64,000 bases of DNA from Asaia bogorensis_B (GCF_900465315.1 NZ_UBIX01000013.1), one strand, 5' to 3'. Shown: positions 18,908-27,984, numbered from the stretch's first letter. The notes: generated by a model from the sequence alone, not told the origin. A program made the numbers and translations.

Positions 18908-20509
18908 ATGTCCCTTCGTTTCCTGACGGCCCATTTCGCCGTATCGCCCCAGATCAGGGTGGAAGATCTGCCCGCGCTCAAGGAGCAGGGCTTCAGCGGC
19001 ATTATCTGCACCCGCCCCGATGGTGAAGAAAAGGATCAGCCCGGCGTGGCCGATCTGGGTGTGGCGGCGGAGAAATGCGGACTGGCTTTTGCCTATATCC
19101 CGGTGCGTATGGGGGCCACGCCCGATGCGCATAGCGTCTCGGTCATGCGTCAGACCCTTGCCGAAATGACCGGGCCTGAGAACACGGGCAAGGTTCTGGC
19201 CTATTGCCGCTCTGGCCGACGTGCGGCTGATCTCTACGAGTTGGCTTCGACTCAAAAAGAAGAAAAGCCCGCTAGCGCTCAGCGTTTCGATGTTGTTGTG
19301 GTCGGCGGTGGCGCGGGTGGTCTCGCCTGCGCGGCAAGCCTGCTGCGTCGTCGGCCGGGGCTGCTGGTGGCCGTCGTCGAACCCTCGACCGAGCATTACT
19401 ATCAGCCGGGCTGGACCCTCGTGGGTGGGGGTGTCTTTACGGCGCAGCAGACGCGTCGTTCCGAAGTCGGGCTGATCCCTGCGCGCGCCAACTGGATCCG
19501 TCAGGCTGTCACGGCCTTCCTGCCGGAGCAGAACCGCATCGAGCTGAGTGACAGGACCCAGATTGCCTATGAGGCGCTTGTTGTGGCGACCGGGCTCAAA
19601 CTCGACTGGGCTGCTATACCTGGGCTGGCCGAGACGCTGGGCAAGAATGGTGTCACGTCGAATTATCGCTACGATCTCGCCCCTTATACCTGGGAGCTGG
19701 TGAGCAAGCTTGAAGAGGGCAAGGCGCTGTTCACCCAGCCACCCATGCCAATCAAATGTGCAGGGGCGCCACAAAAGGCGATGTATCTCGCCTGCGATGC
19801 CTGGCGTCGTCGTGGGGTGCTGGGTCGCGTGCAGGTCGAGTTCGATACAGCGACGCCCAGCCTGTTTGGCGTGGCCGATTTCGTGCCTGCCCTGATGGAT
19901 TACATCAAGGGCTACAGCATTGACCTCAACCTCAAGTCACGCTTGGTGGCGGTCGATGGCGAGCGCAAGGTTGCAACCTTCGAGCGCGTTACGGAAGCCG
20001 GCACGGAGCGTGTCGAACGCGCATTCGACATGTTGCATGTCGTACCGCCCCAAACCGCGCCCGATGTCATTCGTTCCTCGCCGCTCGCCGGCGCTGATGG
20101 CTTTGTGTCGGTTCATCCGGATACGATGCAGCACACGCAGTATGCGAATGTCTTCGCCGTGGGTGACGTAGCCGGGACGAGCAATGCCAAGACGGCTGCA
20201 GCTGCACGCAAGCAGGCACCTGTGGTGGTCGAGAACCTGATTGCCCAGCTTTCGGGACGCAAGCCGGATGCCGTGTATGACGGTTACGGCGGCTGTCCGC
20301 TGACGGTTGAGCGCGGCAAGATTGTGCTGGCCGAGTTCGGCTATGGCGGCAAGCTGCTTCCGACCCTGCCGGGCTGGCTGCTGGACGGCAAGAAGCCCAC
20401 ACGCTTGGCCTGGTTTCTCAAGGAAAAGATCATGCCGCGTCTGTATTGGGATTTCATGCTGAAGGGACGCGAGTTTCTGGTGCGACCCGCCCGCAAGACC
20501 GAGGGCTGA
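18908..20509 (+). CDS. Fusion of phosphatase-like DUF442 domain and sulfide:quinone oxidoreductase-like flavoprotein
   Basis: Residues 1-115 form a TIGR01244/DUF442 domain with the tyrosine-phosphatase-like loop AYCRSGRRA (CX5R), a rhodanese/phosphatase fold found fused to Blh elsewhere. Residues about 123-530 are an FAD oxidoreductase: VVVVGGGAGGLACA for the dinucleotide fold, STEHYYQPGWTLVGGG characteristic of SQR-like enzymes, NVFAVGDVAG near the C-terminal FAD contact, and YGGCPLTVE. It probably passes sulfide electrons to the quinone pool, and the CX5R cysteine may take up sulfane sulfur. ATG 18908 is preceded by AGAGAGG. The gene lies 135 bases after the hydrolase and 9 bases before the exporter. 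Confidence 0.9.
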   Translation: MSLRFLTAHFAVSPQIRVEDLPALKEQGFSGIICTRPDGEEKDQPGVADLGVAAEKCGLAFAYIPVRMGATPDAHSVSVMRQTLAEMTGPENTGKVLAYCRSGRRAADLYELASTQKEEKPASAQRFDVVVVGGGAGGLACAASLLRRRPGLLVAVVEPSTEHYYQPGWTLVGGGVFTAQQTRRSEVGLIPARANWIRQAVTAFLPEQNRIELSDRTQIAYEALVVATGLKLDWAAIPGLAETLGKNGVTSNYRYDLAPYTWELVSKLEEGKALFTQPPMPIKCAGAPQKAMYLACDAWRRRGVLGRVQVEFDTATPSLFGVADFVPALMDYIKGYSIDLNLKSRLVAVDGERKVATFERVTEAGTERVERAFDMLHVVPPQTAPDVIRSSPLAGADGFVSVHPDTMQHTQYANVFAVGDVAGTSNAKTAAAARKQAPVVVENLIAQLSGRKPDAVYDGYGGCPLTVERGKIVLAEFGYGGKLLPTLPGWLLDGKKPTRLAWFLKEKIMPRLYWDFMLKGREFLVRPARKTEG

Positions 20510-20518
20510 TCTCGAGCA

Positions 20519-21319
20519 ATGCTGTCGACCCCGTTCATGCCTGACGCGTTCATGTCTGCCTCGTCTATCCCGGCTCTGGCATGCGGGAGTCTGGTTGGTC
20601 TGGTTCTGGGCCTTATCGGCGGCGGCGGGTCCATTCTGGCTGTCCCGCTGCTGATCTATGTTGTGGGGGTGCGTAACCCCCATATCGCGATTGGAACAAG
20701 CGCTTTTGCTGTCGCGATCAACGCGTTGGCAGGTCTGCTCAGCCATGCGCGTGAGCACACGGTTAAATGGCGCTGCGCCGGTTTCTTCGCTCCTGCCGGG
20801 ATGCTTGGCGCGGCGCTTGGGGCGCAGCTCGGCAAGGCGATGGATGGACAGCGACTTCTGTTGCTGTTTGCAGGACTCATGGTGCTTGTCGGGATCGCGA
20901 TGATCCGTGGCCGTCACGACGAGGGCATACCGGGGGCGGCGTGTAATCGTGACAATGTCTGGAAGGTTGGGCTGTTTGGCCTGTGCACAGGCGGGCTGTC
21001 CGGATTTTTCGGTATCGGCGGCGGGTTCCTGATTGTACCGGCACTGATGGCGGCAACGCATATGCCAGTCCTCAATGCCGTGGGCACCTCACTTGTGGCC
21101 GTTGCGGCCTTTGGTGTGACAACGTCTGCCAGCTATGCGCTTTCGGGCCTTGTGGACTGGCCTTTAGCCCTGTGGTTCATCATGGGGGGCGTTGTCGGAT
21201 GCCTGGTGGGGACGAAACTGGCTAGCCGTCTTGGCAAAGGGTCCGGTGCCACGTTGAAACTTCTGTTCGCTGGCCTCATCTTTGTCGTGGCGGCCTATAT
21301 CGCCTATCGCACACTCTGA
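20519..21319 (+). CDS. TauE/SafE-family sulfite or sulfur-compound exporter
   Basis: A 266-residue inner-membrane protein with about eight hydrophobic helices and the repeated TauE/SafE motif: LVLGLIGGGGSILAVPLL near the start and GLSGFFGIGGGFLIVPAL in the second half. It lies directly after the SQR fusion. Export of sulfite or thiosulfate produced by sulfide oxidation is inferred from family and position. Met at 20537 or 20552 could also be the start. Confidence 0.87.
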   Translation: MLSTPFMPDAFMSASSIPALACGSLVGLVLGLIGGGGSILAVPLLIYVVGVRNPHIAIGTSAFAVAINALAGLLSHAREHTVKWRCAGFFAPAGMLGAALGAQLGKAMDGQRLLLLFAGLMVLVGIAMIRGRHDEGIPGAACNRDNVWKVGLFGLCTGGLSGFFGIGGGFLIVPALMAATHMPVLNAVGTSLVAVAAFGVTTSASYALSGLVDWPLALWFIMGGVVGCLVGTKLASRLGKGSGATLKLLFAGLIFVVAAYIAYRTL

Positions 21320-21420
21320 AAGCGCAGGCATTTTGTTCTATGCGCGTCTTCAGAGGGTCTCGCCCCTACCCTGAGGCGCCATGCGGCGTCTTTGAAATAT
21401 ACCCGGAAAGATGAACCCCC

Positions 21421-21882
21421 ATGAGCGCGCCTGACAGCAGACTGACGCAAGACGATATCCTTTCGGCAGTGGAGGGGCTGGTGGCGGCCGAAAGCGACAT
21501 GATCGCGAATATGGCCAATATCGCAGCGGTTCTCTTTGAGGCACTCCCGCGCATCAACTGGGCAGGGTTCTATCTGCTGCGCGAGGGCGAACTGGTTCTG
21601 GGGCCGTTTCAGGGGCGTGTCGCCTGTACCCGCATTGCGTTGGACCGCGGGGTATGTGGCAAGGCTGCCAGCGAACGCAGTATCCAGCGTATCGATGATG
21701 TCCACAGCTTCCCCGGCCATATTGCATGCGATGCGGCATCAGCGTCGGAAATCGTTCTGCCTCTGGTCAGAAATGGTGAATTGCTGGGCGTACTCGACAT
21801 CGATAGCCCCGAGCAGGCGCGTTTTGGCGATGCGGAGCAGGCTGTGTTGGAGCGGGTTGTTACCCTCCTGCTCGAAGCCTAA
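21421..21882 (+). CDS. msrC: Free methionine-(R)-sulfoxide reductase (GAF type)
   Basis: A 153-residue GAF-domain enzyme reducing free Met-R-SO. Family motifs are NWAGFYLL, GPFQGRVACTRI, GVCGKA and HIACDAASASEIVLPL. The cysteines at VAC, GVC and IAC are those used in catalysis and resolution. It lies 100 bases after the exporter and fits an oxidative/sulfur stress neighbourhood, though it may have its own promoter. Confidence 0.92.
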   Translation: MSAPDSRLTQDDILSAVEGLVAAESDMIANMANIAAVLFEALPRINWAGFYLLREGELVLGPFQGRVACTRIALDRGVCGKAASERSIQRIDDVHSFPGHIACDAASASEIVLPLVRNGELLGVLDIDSPEQARFGDAEQAVLERVVTLLLEA

Positions 21883-22188
21883 GGCGAGATCGCGCGCGGC
21901 CTGATTGTGAGGGAAAGGTCATGTGCGCAGTCCGGCAGGGGTATTGCTGAGGGTAAAAAGAAGGGATGAGAGCTTTTCTGTGGGTGTAACCCTCGACCCT
22001 ACCCTGCCAAGAGAGTCAACGCCGATGATATGCCTCTCAAATCTATTGGGGGGTGCAGCCCCGTCGTCGCCGCGCCGCTCAGCTGAGGCCATATGAGCGT
22101 GGCTGAGGCGGCATCGCATCCTCCTGTTGATTGAACGTCTCCTGCGCCTCCATTCGGATCGCGTGTTGCAAGACAATCGCCATGCGGC
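21883..22188. other. Gap between convergent msrC and methyltransferase genes
   Basis: Just over 300 bases with no convincing gene. Only a short CTCAGCTGAG palindrome near 22080 stands out; no terminator with a U-run was found. Confidence 0.5.
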
Positions 22189-22986
22189 TCAGTCGCTCGG
22201 ACGATTCCAGACGATAATGGAAATCGGAAAGCTGAAAACAATTCCGCCTTCTGTCTGGCGTGGCACCATGTCCGATCTGTTCTCACCGCTCGCAATCTCC
22301 TGCATGAAAAAGGAAGCGAGAGCCTCGCGATCTTCTTCGGCAACCTGATCGTTCAGGTGGGATTCCAGACGGTATCGGCTGGTCTCCACATGGCGCAGGC
22401 CTGCCTCATTGCCCAATGCCACGATCTGGCTGAGCGTAAGAGCCGTTGTGTGCGAGGGGTCACGCAGCTTCTCGGCATGATCGTATTGGCTCTGGCAGGC
22501 TGGAGCGGGTGTCGCATCGATGACGACAATCCGACCGCCGGGACGACAGACACGGATCATTTCTGCAAGGCAGGCCTGCGGTGTTTTCATGTGATGGAAG
22601 CTGTAACGCGTCACCACCAGATCGAATTGTGCGTCCTCAAAAGGCAGCGCCATCGCATTCCCGGGTTTGAAAGTGGCTTTGACGCCCAGCCGATCGGCAC
22701 GCGCACTCGCCTGTGCGATCATCGCGGGGGTCAGATCCAACCCGGTCACCTCGGCCCCTGCCTCTGCCAGCGCGCAGCTGACGATGCCGGGCCCACAGGC
22801 GACATCCAGCGCCTTCACGGCTGGGCCGGGCGCACAGGCCTTCATGGTCTGGGCCATGCTTTCCGCCTCGGCATGAATGGGGAGGTCAGCGAAAGGGGCC
22901 GCCCATCGGGTGAATTGCCGTATGACGGTGGCATTGTGCGGGTTAGGGTCGCCGCTCGGGGTCGCGGTTGCGGGCAATACAGACAT
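22189..22986 (-). CDS. Class I SAM-dependent methyltransferase
   Basis: A 265-residue Rossmann-fold methyltransferase (UbiE/Coq5-like group). Motif I is ALDVACGPGIVSCALAEAG, followed by VTGLDLTPAMIAQA, GNAMALPFEDAQFDLVVTRY (motif II region) and RVCRPGGRIVVID. The start at 22986 has AGAGGA upstream. It is divergent from an AraC regulator 71 bases away, which may control it. The substrate cannot be told from the sequence. Confidence 0.87.
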   Translation of the reverse strand: MSVLPATATPSGDPNPHNATVIRQFTRWAAPFADLPIHAEAESMAQTMKACAPGPAVKALDVACGPGIVSCALAEAGAEVTGLDLTPAMIAQASARADRLGVKATFKPGNAMALPFEDAQFDLVVTRYSFHHMKTPQACLAEMIRVCRPGGRIVVIDATPAPACQSQYDHAEKLRDPSHTTALTLSQIVALGNEAGLRHVETSRYRLESHLNDQVAEEDREALASFFMQEIASGENRSDMVPRQTEGGIVFSFPISIIVWNRPSD

Positions 22987-23057
22987 GGTGGTTTCCTCTC
23001 CTTGCCTGACAGGATAGGAAGATCGCTAGTGGCCGACTAACGTCTTTCGGCCAGAAA

Positions 23058-23891
23058 ATGACGGGAACCGGCCAGATGAAAATCCTGAGCAGCAAGGAGA
23101 CGACGGCTGTTCTGGTCGAAGCAGGCCTCGACAGGCCGCGGCAGAAATCCTTTGCCCTGCGGCAATCCACCGATGCGATTTTCTATGACTGGCACGCGCA
23201 TTCTTATCACCAGATCATCTGCGCCCGTGCCGGTACCACGCAGATAGAGGGGCCAGATGGGCGCTATCTCCTGCCTGCCGCCCACGCCTTGTGGATTCCA
23301 GCCGGGACGCGCCATCGCACCATGATCCGTAATCATGACGGCATGTCCTTCTTTCTTGCGCCGGACGATACGCAGACTGCGGTCGAGGCAATGACGACAT
23401 TCCCTCTGACACCGATTTTGACCGAGATGATGTTCTACGCACTGCGCTGGCCGGATGGACCACACTCCGCTGATGCGCTCGCGCAGAGCTTCTTCAATAC
23501 CCTCGCGCTGCTTTGTCATGAGCGGATCAAGGCAGCGCCTGCCGCCGGGCTCGCCTTGCCCATGCCAAGGCACCCAGGATTGATACGGGCTATCGATGCG
23601 GCATTGCTTGACCCGGCATCGGCCACGATGACCCGGATTTGCGCCTGTGCTGCCATGTCGGAGCGCAGTTTCCGCCGCCATTTTCAGGCTGAAACCGGGA
23701 TGGGCTGGCAAAGCTGGATAACCCAGGCGCGCCTGTTTCATGCGGCCCTGCAACTGGGGCAGGGGCAGCGTGTGACGGATGTTGCCGCAGAGTGCGGCTA
23801 TGCGTCATTGAGCGCCTTCGCCAAGGTCTTCAATCAACGTTTTGGTCTGACTCCTGCACGGTTCAGGGCACATGCGATGCAAGAACGCTAG
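23058..23891 (+). CDS. AraC-family transcriptional regulator with cupin sensor
   Basis: A 277-residue regulator. The N-terminal half has a cupin-like segment (DWHAHSYHQIICARAGTT and ALWIPAGTRHR); the C-terminal ~90 residues carry the double HTH with MSERSFRRHFQAETGM, VTDVAAECGYASLSAFAKVF and FGLTPARFR. Met at 23076 is an alternative start. It probably controls the divergent methyltransferase gene, inferred from position only. Confidence 0.88.
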   Translation: MTGTGQMKILSSKETTAVLVEAGLDRPRQKSFALRQSTDAIFYDWHAHSYHQIICARAGTTQIEGPDGRYLLPAAHALWIPAGTRHRTMIRNHDGMSFFLAPDDTQTAVEAMTTFPLTPILTEMMFYALRWPDGPHSADALAQSFFNTLALLCHERIKAAPAAGLALPMPRHPGLIRAIDAALLDPASATMTRICACAAMSERSFRRHFQAETGMGWQSWITQARLFHAALQLGQGQRVTDVAAECGYASLSAFAKVFNQRFGLTPARFRAHAMQER

Positions 23892-24040
23892 GCAGAGTTG
23901 CTCAACGGCGCGAAGGTAATCCCACCCGGTCCTGCTGAAACAGGTTTCCCGCAGGCGTTTCCGAAGGACGACGACCCTCCGGTGGTGCGTGGGGGAAACC
24001 CATGGTCACGGCCCCGCCTGAACCCTGACCGGACCGGACT

Positions 24041-25183
24041 CTAATGTGCCGCGCCCGGTGGTGTGCTCTCGTAGCGGTCCCAGTGCGTGGCGAGGTCGCG
24101 CACCACAATGCTGCCAATCTGATAGGCTGCGTTCACCGATGGGATGAAGGCCGAGTAGCCTTTTTCATTGGCTTCGTCCGAGAGAAGCTGCGCGGCCGTC
24201 TGGCCCGGTGGGGGCATGTCAAAATTGCTGGCAGTGCGCAGGATGAGCGCGCGTTCGGGATCGACGCGCCCAGCCTTCGCCTGAAGGGCGAGCGCCTGAC
24301 AGAAGGCCACATCTTCCTCGGCGGTAGTCGCCATCACACCCTGATTATCGGTCCAGTAGCGCACCCAGCGCTCGGCCCAGCGATTCATCAGCTTGCCCAC
24401 CCAGAAGGTCTCGCCCGAAATGGTATCACCCAGCATGACAGAAGGCGGCTTTTGCGCTGCGGCATAGCCATGATAGCGGGCGCGGCTCTGCTTCATGCCC
24501 TCGCTGTCGGGCAGGGAAACGGAACGGGTCAGCTCATAGGCCCAGCGGGTGAGACCGGGATTGAGGGTGTAGAGCATATCGCCCGAGAGGGAATGCAAGG
24601 GTGGGCGTGGTGTCTCGTTGGGCCGACTGCCCTGTACCGGCGTGAAACCGTCAGGCCAGTCCTTGGGAATTTCACGCGGGTCGATCAGATGGGAGAGCCC
24701 GCCATTGATGACGCGGGGTGCCCAGACGGCGGAGCCGATCGTACCAAAATTGGGATCGATCCCCGCGATGCCAGCCAGCACGAAATAGCTGTGGCGCAGG
24801 TCGAAACGTGGGTCGAGCAGCAGCGCCGTCATGGCAGAGGCCATATGCTCGGGGCCTTCGCCAGAAGCGATGGCAAGCACCTGCAACTCGGGGTTGTAAT
24901 GCATGACCTCATGGTCAGTGCCCGGAGCGGGAAGCGTCTGGCTGAGCGGGAATTTCTCGATCCAGTTCTGATATTCGCCCGGTGTGTCGCCCGTGTCCTT
25001 GCCGATTTCGAAGGTCGTCACAACCACAACGCGCACAGGGATGGTGGCAGCAGAGGCATGACCCGCGACCGGTGCTGTCGGCCCGGCAGCATGGGCGGGA
25101 GCTGCGGTCAGGCCCGCGGGAACACTGCACAGGAGGAGGGAGAGGGCGAGGCGGTGGCGAAGGCCTTTGGGGCGTGTCATCAT
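24041..25183 (-). CDS. Purine nucleoside permease-like protein (NUP family), exported
   Basis: A 380-residue protein with a clear signal peptide (basic RPKGLRHR, hydrophobic LALSLLLCSVPAGL, then APAHA). The mature part has VRVVVVTTFEIGKDTGD, LAGIAGIDPNFGTIGSAVWA and LGDTISGETFWVG, in the style of nucleoside phosphorylase-fold NUP proteins. The family is named permease, but the fold and signal suggest a periplasmic nucleoside-binding or cleaving protein. ATG 25183 overlaps the stop of the adenosine deaminase gene by four bases, so the two are coupled and probably process extracellular purine nucleosides together. Confidence 0.85.
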   Translation of the reverse strand: MMTRPKGLRHRLALSLLLCSVPAGLTAAPAHAAGPTAPVAGHASAATIPVRVVVVTTFEIGKDTGDTPGEYQNWIEKFPLSQTLPAPGTDHEVMHYNPELQVLAIASGEGPEHMASAMTALLLDPRFDLRHSYFVLAGIAGIDPNFGTIGSAVWAPRVINGGLSHLIDPREIPKDWPDGFTPVQGSRPNETPRPPLHSLSGDMLYTLNPGLTRWAYELTRSVSLPDSEGMKQSRARYHGYAAAQKPPSVMLGDTISGETFWVGKLMNRWAERWVRYWTDNQGVMATTAEEDVAFCQALALQAKAGRVDPERALILRTASNFDMPPPGQTAAQLLSDEANEKGYSAFIPSVNAAYQIGSIVVRDLATHWDRYESTPPGAAH

Positions 25184-26703
25184 AGGAAAAGGGGCTCGTG
25201 GCTGACGGTGTTTTCGAAGGCTGCGAAGTTCTGTTCGAGCTGAAGCTGAAGGCGCGCCTTGGGGCTTTTCTTCAGGAAATCGGCGCAGGCAAAGCTCTGC
25301 GGAGCCTTGCACAGGGTGATGACGTGATCTCCGTCCCACAGGCTGGTGCCGGGTATGAAGGCATAGGTCAGGCTGTTGCGCGAGATGGTCTTGAGGTCAG
25401 CATAGGTCAGGGGGGCTGTTGAAAGCGCCCTGACATAGGCCTCTGTGAGATTGCTGCGGGACACGCCCTCATCATCGGTCGAAAGCACGACCGGCACATG
25501 GGCGCGTCGATACAGCCCCATCGGATGGGCGGCACCGCTCACCCCAAGGATCTGGTCATTGCTAATCAGGTTGATTTCCACCGCGACACGGCGCTGGGCC
25601 ATTTCACCCAGCAGGCGCACAGCGTCTTTTTCCCATGTGATGTCCACGCCGTGGCCGATACGGTCAGCGCCAGCAATCTCGACCGCATCACGAATATGGC
25701 TCTGCAGCCCGGTGACAGGCACCAGTGCGGGGGTAAGTTCGCCAGCATGAAGACTCAGGCGCACATCGGGATAGAGCGCACCAAGTTTTGCGAACATCTG
25801 CATGTGCAGGGCGTAATCAGCCATTGCCACGGCATCGTCTTCAGGGGCGACGAAGTTCAGGCCGACAAAGCGTGGGTCTTCATGGGCAAGCGCATAACCC
25901 GCATCGAGCTGCGCAAACACCTCAGGAGGGGTCATGGTCCTGATGGCCTGAAACAGATAGCGCACCGTTACAGCACACCCCGGATGGGCAGCAGGCGTAT
26001 CGCATTGCAGGATGTCGCGCGCCTGATGCTCCATCTCGTCCGTTTCATGGCGCGCTTCGGCCACGAGGCGGGTGCGCTCATCATGAAGCGCCTCATGGGC
26101 GGCATCGAGGTCGAGGTCGTGCAGGGGATGCTGGTCGCCGGCTTTCACCATGCTGCCCAGTGCGGGTGAGATCATCAGTTCCAGATAGACCACGTGATCG
26201 GCCGCAGCCTGATCGCGCGCCTGTGCAAGCATGGCGCCCTGATGGGCCGAAAGCACCGGCGCAAAGCGCCCGAAAGTCGAGAAAAAGTGATCGTGCCCGG
26301 AGCGGTCTGCTGGCGTGGGAACGAAATCATGCATCGAAAGAGAATCGATCATGAGCTCGCGCGCGTCCTGTCGGGTGCGAAGCTGGGAAGCGGGCATATC
26401 GCCCGGCGTGGCCAGACGGCACTTTGTGGGCAGGATTCGTCCCTGCGCCAGAGAGACGCACAGGCCATCCTGCCCGGCCCAGTCGAGGAAGCTTTCAGCC
26501 GGAATGGCGCCAGCCAGATGGTTGTGCAGATCGCCCCCCTTGGGAAAACCGCGCAGAAACACGGTCATGCGCGCTGGGTCATTACGCAGATGATCGAAGA
26601 TGCGTGAGGTTGCCTGCGTGTCGGCTGTCTCGGCATGGGCAGAGGCAGACGAAAAGACGAGCGGAACGGCAAGGGCGAAAGCGGGCAGGATGCGGGGCAA
26701 CAT
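25180..26703 (-). CDS. Exported adenosine deaminase-family protein
   Basis: An amidohydrolase of the adenosine deaminase/ADGF type with motifs in order: GDLHNHLAGAIP (metal HxH), LSLHAGELTP, DRIGHGVDI, and VVLSTDDEGVSRSN with the metal Asp pair. The N-terminus from 26703 is a signal peptide (MLPRILPAFALAVPLVFSSASAHAE), so deamination of adenosine outside the cytoplasm is likely. A longer frame to 26775 is open but lacks signal-like character. Length 507 residues, longer than cytosolic Add (about 330) as in secreted forms. Its promoter region coincides with the duplicated assembly segment upstream. Confidence 0.87.
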   Translation of the reverse strand: MLPRILPAFALAVPLVFSSASAHAETADTQATSRIFDHLRNDPARMTVFLRGFPKGGDLHNHLAGAIPAESFLDWAGQDGLCVSLAQGRILPTKCRLATPGDMPASQLRTRQDARELMIDSLSMHDFVPTPADRSGHDHFFSTFGRFAPVLSAHQGAMLAQARDQAAADHVVYLELMISPALGSMVKAGDQHPLHDLDLDAAHEALHDERTRLVAEARHETDEMEHQARDILQCDTPAAHPGCAVTVRYLFQAIRTMTPPEVFAQLDAGYALAHEDPRFVGLNFVAPEDDAVAMADYALHMQMFAKLGALYPDVRLSLHAGELTPALVPVTGLQSHIRDAVEIAGADRIGHGVDITWEKDAVRLLGEMAQRRVAVEINLISNDQILGVSGAAHPMGLYRRAHVPVVLSTDDEGVSRSNLTEAYVRALSTAPLTYADLKTISRNSLTYAFIPGTSLWDGDHVITLCKAPQSFACADFLKKSPKARLQLQLEQNFAAFENTVSHEPLFL

Positions 26704-27154
26704 GCCGCGAAACGTGACGAAACCTTTTGGGTTTTGCAAGCACGCGAACATGCAGGATGTCGCTTTTATCGGCATGACGGCAGCACGAGGCTGAGGGAGC
26801 CACCAGATACGTCTTCGAAGAAATCGCCTGAAATCAGGAATGTCTGCGCGGGATCAGTGGGCTTGCAGCAGGCTGTGCTGGAACTGAACCGGAACAGGGC
26901 CCGGNGACGAGCGGAACGGCAAGGGCGAAAGCGGGCAGGATGCGGGGCAACATGCCGCGAAACGTGACGAAACCTTTTGGGTTTTGCAAGCACGCGAACA
27001 TGCAGGATGTCGCTTTTATCGGCATGACGGCAGCACGAGGCTGAGGGAGCCACCAGATACGTCTTCGAAGAAATCGCCTGAAATCAGGAATGTCTGCGCG
27101 GGATCAGTGGGCTTGCAGCAGGCTGTGCTGGAACTGAACCGGAACAGGGCCCGG
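26656..27154. repeat. Exact 249-bp direct duplication around an N: probable scaffold join
   Basis: Bases 26656-26904 are repeated exactly as 26906-27154, with a single N at 26905 between them. The repeat unit contains the first codons of the adenosine deaminase gene and its upstream region. This is what two overlapping contig ends look like when joined without merging. The second copy holds no complete gene. Confidence 0.9.
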
Positions 27155-27214
27155 ACAGAAGCCGGGAGGCACCCTGCCTGCTGCACGGGGCAGGAGAGGC
27201 AGGAGATACCGGCG

Positions 27215-27254
27215 TACCGGGCCGGGTGGCGTCGAGACGCTACCCGGCCCGGTA
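27215..27254 (-). terminator. Very strong hairpin downstream of HU
   Basis: TACCGGGCCGGGT at 27215-27227 pairs perfectly with ACCCGGCCCGGTA at 27242-27254, with a GCGTC/GACGC inner stem. It lies 13 bases after the HU stop on the minus strand. The 250-bp duplication begins inside its right arm, as if assembly broke at this structure. Confidence 0.7.
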
Positions 27255-27745
27255 CGATAGAGCGGCTTACTTGCCTGCCAGAGCGTCCTTGACGTTCTTG
27301 GCGGGGGAGTAGCTGAGCTTCTTGGAGGCTGCGATCTCGATCGTCTCGCCGGTCTTGGGGTTACGGCCCTGACGTGCCGCGGTCGAACGGACCTGGAACT
27401 TGCCGAAGCCCGGAATGGACACTTCGTCGCCCTTGGTGGCGGCTTCGATGATGCTGGCCCAGACGGTGTCGAGGGCGGTCTTGGCGTCGGCCTTGGGCCC
27501 GGTACGATAGAGCGGCTTACTTGCCTGCCAGAGCGTCCTTGACGTTCTTGGCGGGGGAGTAGCTGAGCTTCTTGGAGGCTGCGATCTCGATCGTCTCGCC
27601 GGTCTTGGGGTTACGGCCCTGACGTGCCGCGGTCGAACGGACCTGGAACTTGCCGAAGCCCGGAATGGACACTTCGTCGCCCTTGGTGGCGGCTTCGATG
27701 ATGCTGGCCCAGACGGTGTCGAGGGCGGTCTTGGCGTCGGCCTTG
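27246..27745. repeat. Exact 250-bp tandem duplication within the HU gene
   Basis: 27246-27495 is repeated as 27496-27745 without any visible difference. The unit covers HU codons from about K18 to the stop plus 21 bases of 3' flank. With the 249-bp repeat nearby, it suggests that 26906-27495 is one short contig placed between two larger ones without trimming its ends. Confidence 0.85.
27267..27498 (-). pseudogene. Truncated duplicate of the HU gene
   Basis: Encodes HU residues from about 18 to the C-terminus (KADAKTALDTVWASIIEA to KDALAGK) identically to the intact gene at 27517 but lacks the N-terminus and start. It exists only because of the 250-bp duplication and is probably an assembly artefact rather than a gene. 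Confidence 0.8.
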
Positions 27746-27795
27746 GTGCCACCGGTGGCAGCGGCGATGCGGTCGATCAGATCAGTGGACTTCAT
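27517..27795 (-). CDS. hupB: DNA-binding protein HU
   Basis: A 92-residue HU/IHF-family histone-like protein that bends and compacts DNA as a dimer. Visible are the DNA-binding arm signature VSIPGFGKFQVRSTAARQGRN and the C-terminal NPKTGETIEIAASKKLSYSPAK. ATG 27795 has AAGAGGA about five bases upstream. Probably highly expressed. Its 3' part is duplicated in this assembly. Confidence 0.95.
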   Translation of the reverse strand: MKSTDLIDRIAAATGGTKADAKTALDTVWASIIEAATKGDEVSIPGFGKFQVRSTAARQGRNPKTGETIEIAASKKLSYSPAKNVKDALAGK

Positions 27796-27984
27796 AGTGA
27801 TCCTCTTGCGTTTGAAATGGCCGTGGAGCCTTAGGCGCAGTTCGATGAGAGAACAAGGCAGGAAATGCAATATTCCTGATTGTTCTCTGCCGTCGAATCT
27901 TCCAATCATACAAGAGTTTCCGGAAATGGCGAAGGGGCCGCCCTCGTTCAATCAACCAGTTTCCACCTTTGAGGGGGGTAATCC

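Noticed and set aside
21919..22176. Arginine-rich minus-strand frame between msrC and the methyltransferase
   Set aside because: No ribosome site and biased residues typical of GC-rich non-coding frames.
23936..24005. GGTTTCCC and GGGAAACC as a terminator between the AraC and NUP genes
   Set aside because: The loop would be about 45 bases; too long to call.
26932..27154. A second adenosine deaminase start region
   Set aside because: It is the exact repeat of 26656-26904 next to the N and contains no continuing gene; treated as an assembly artefact.
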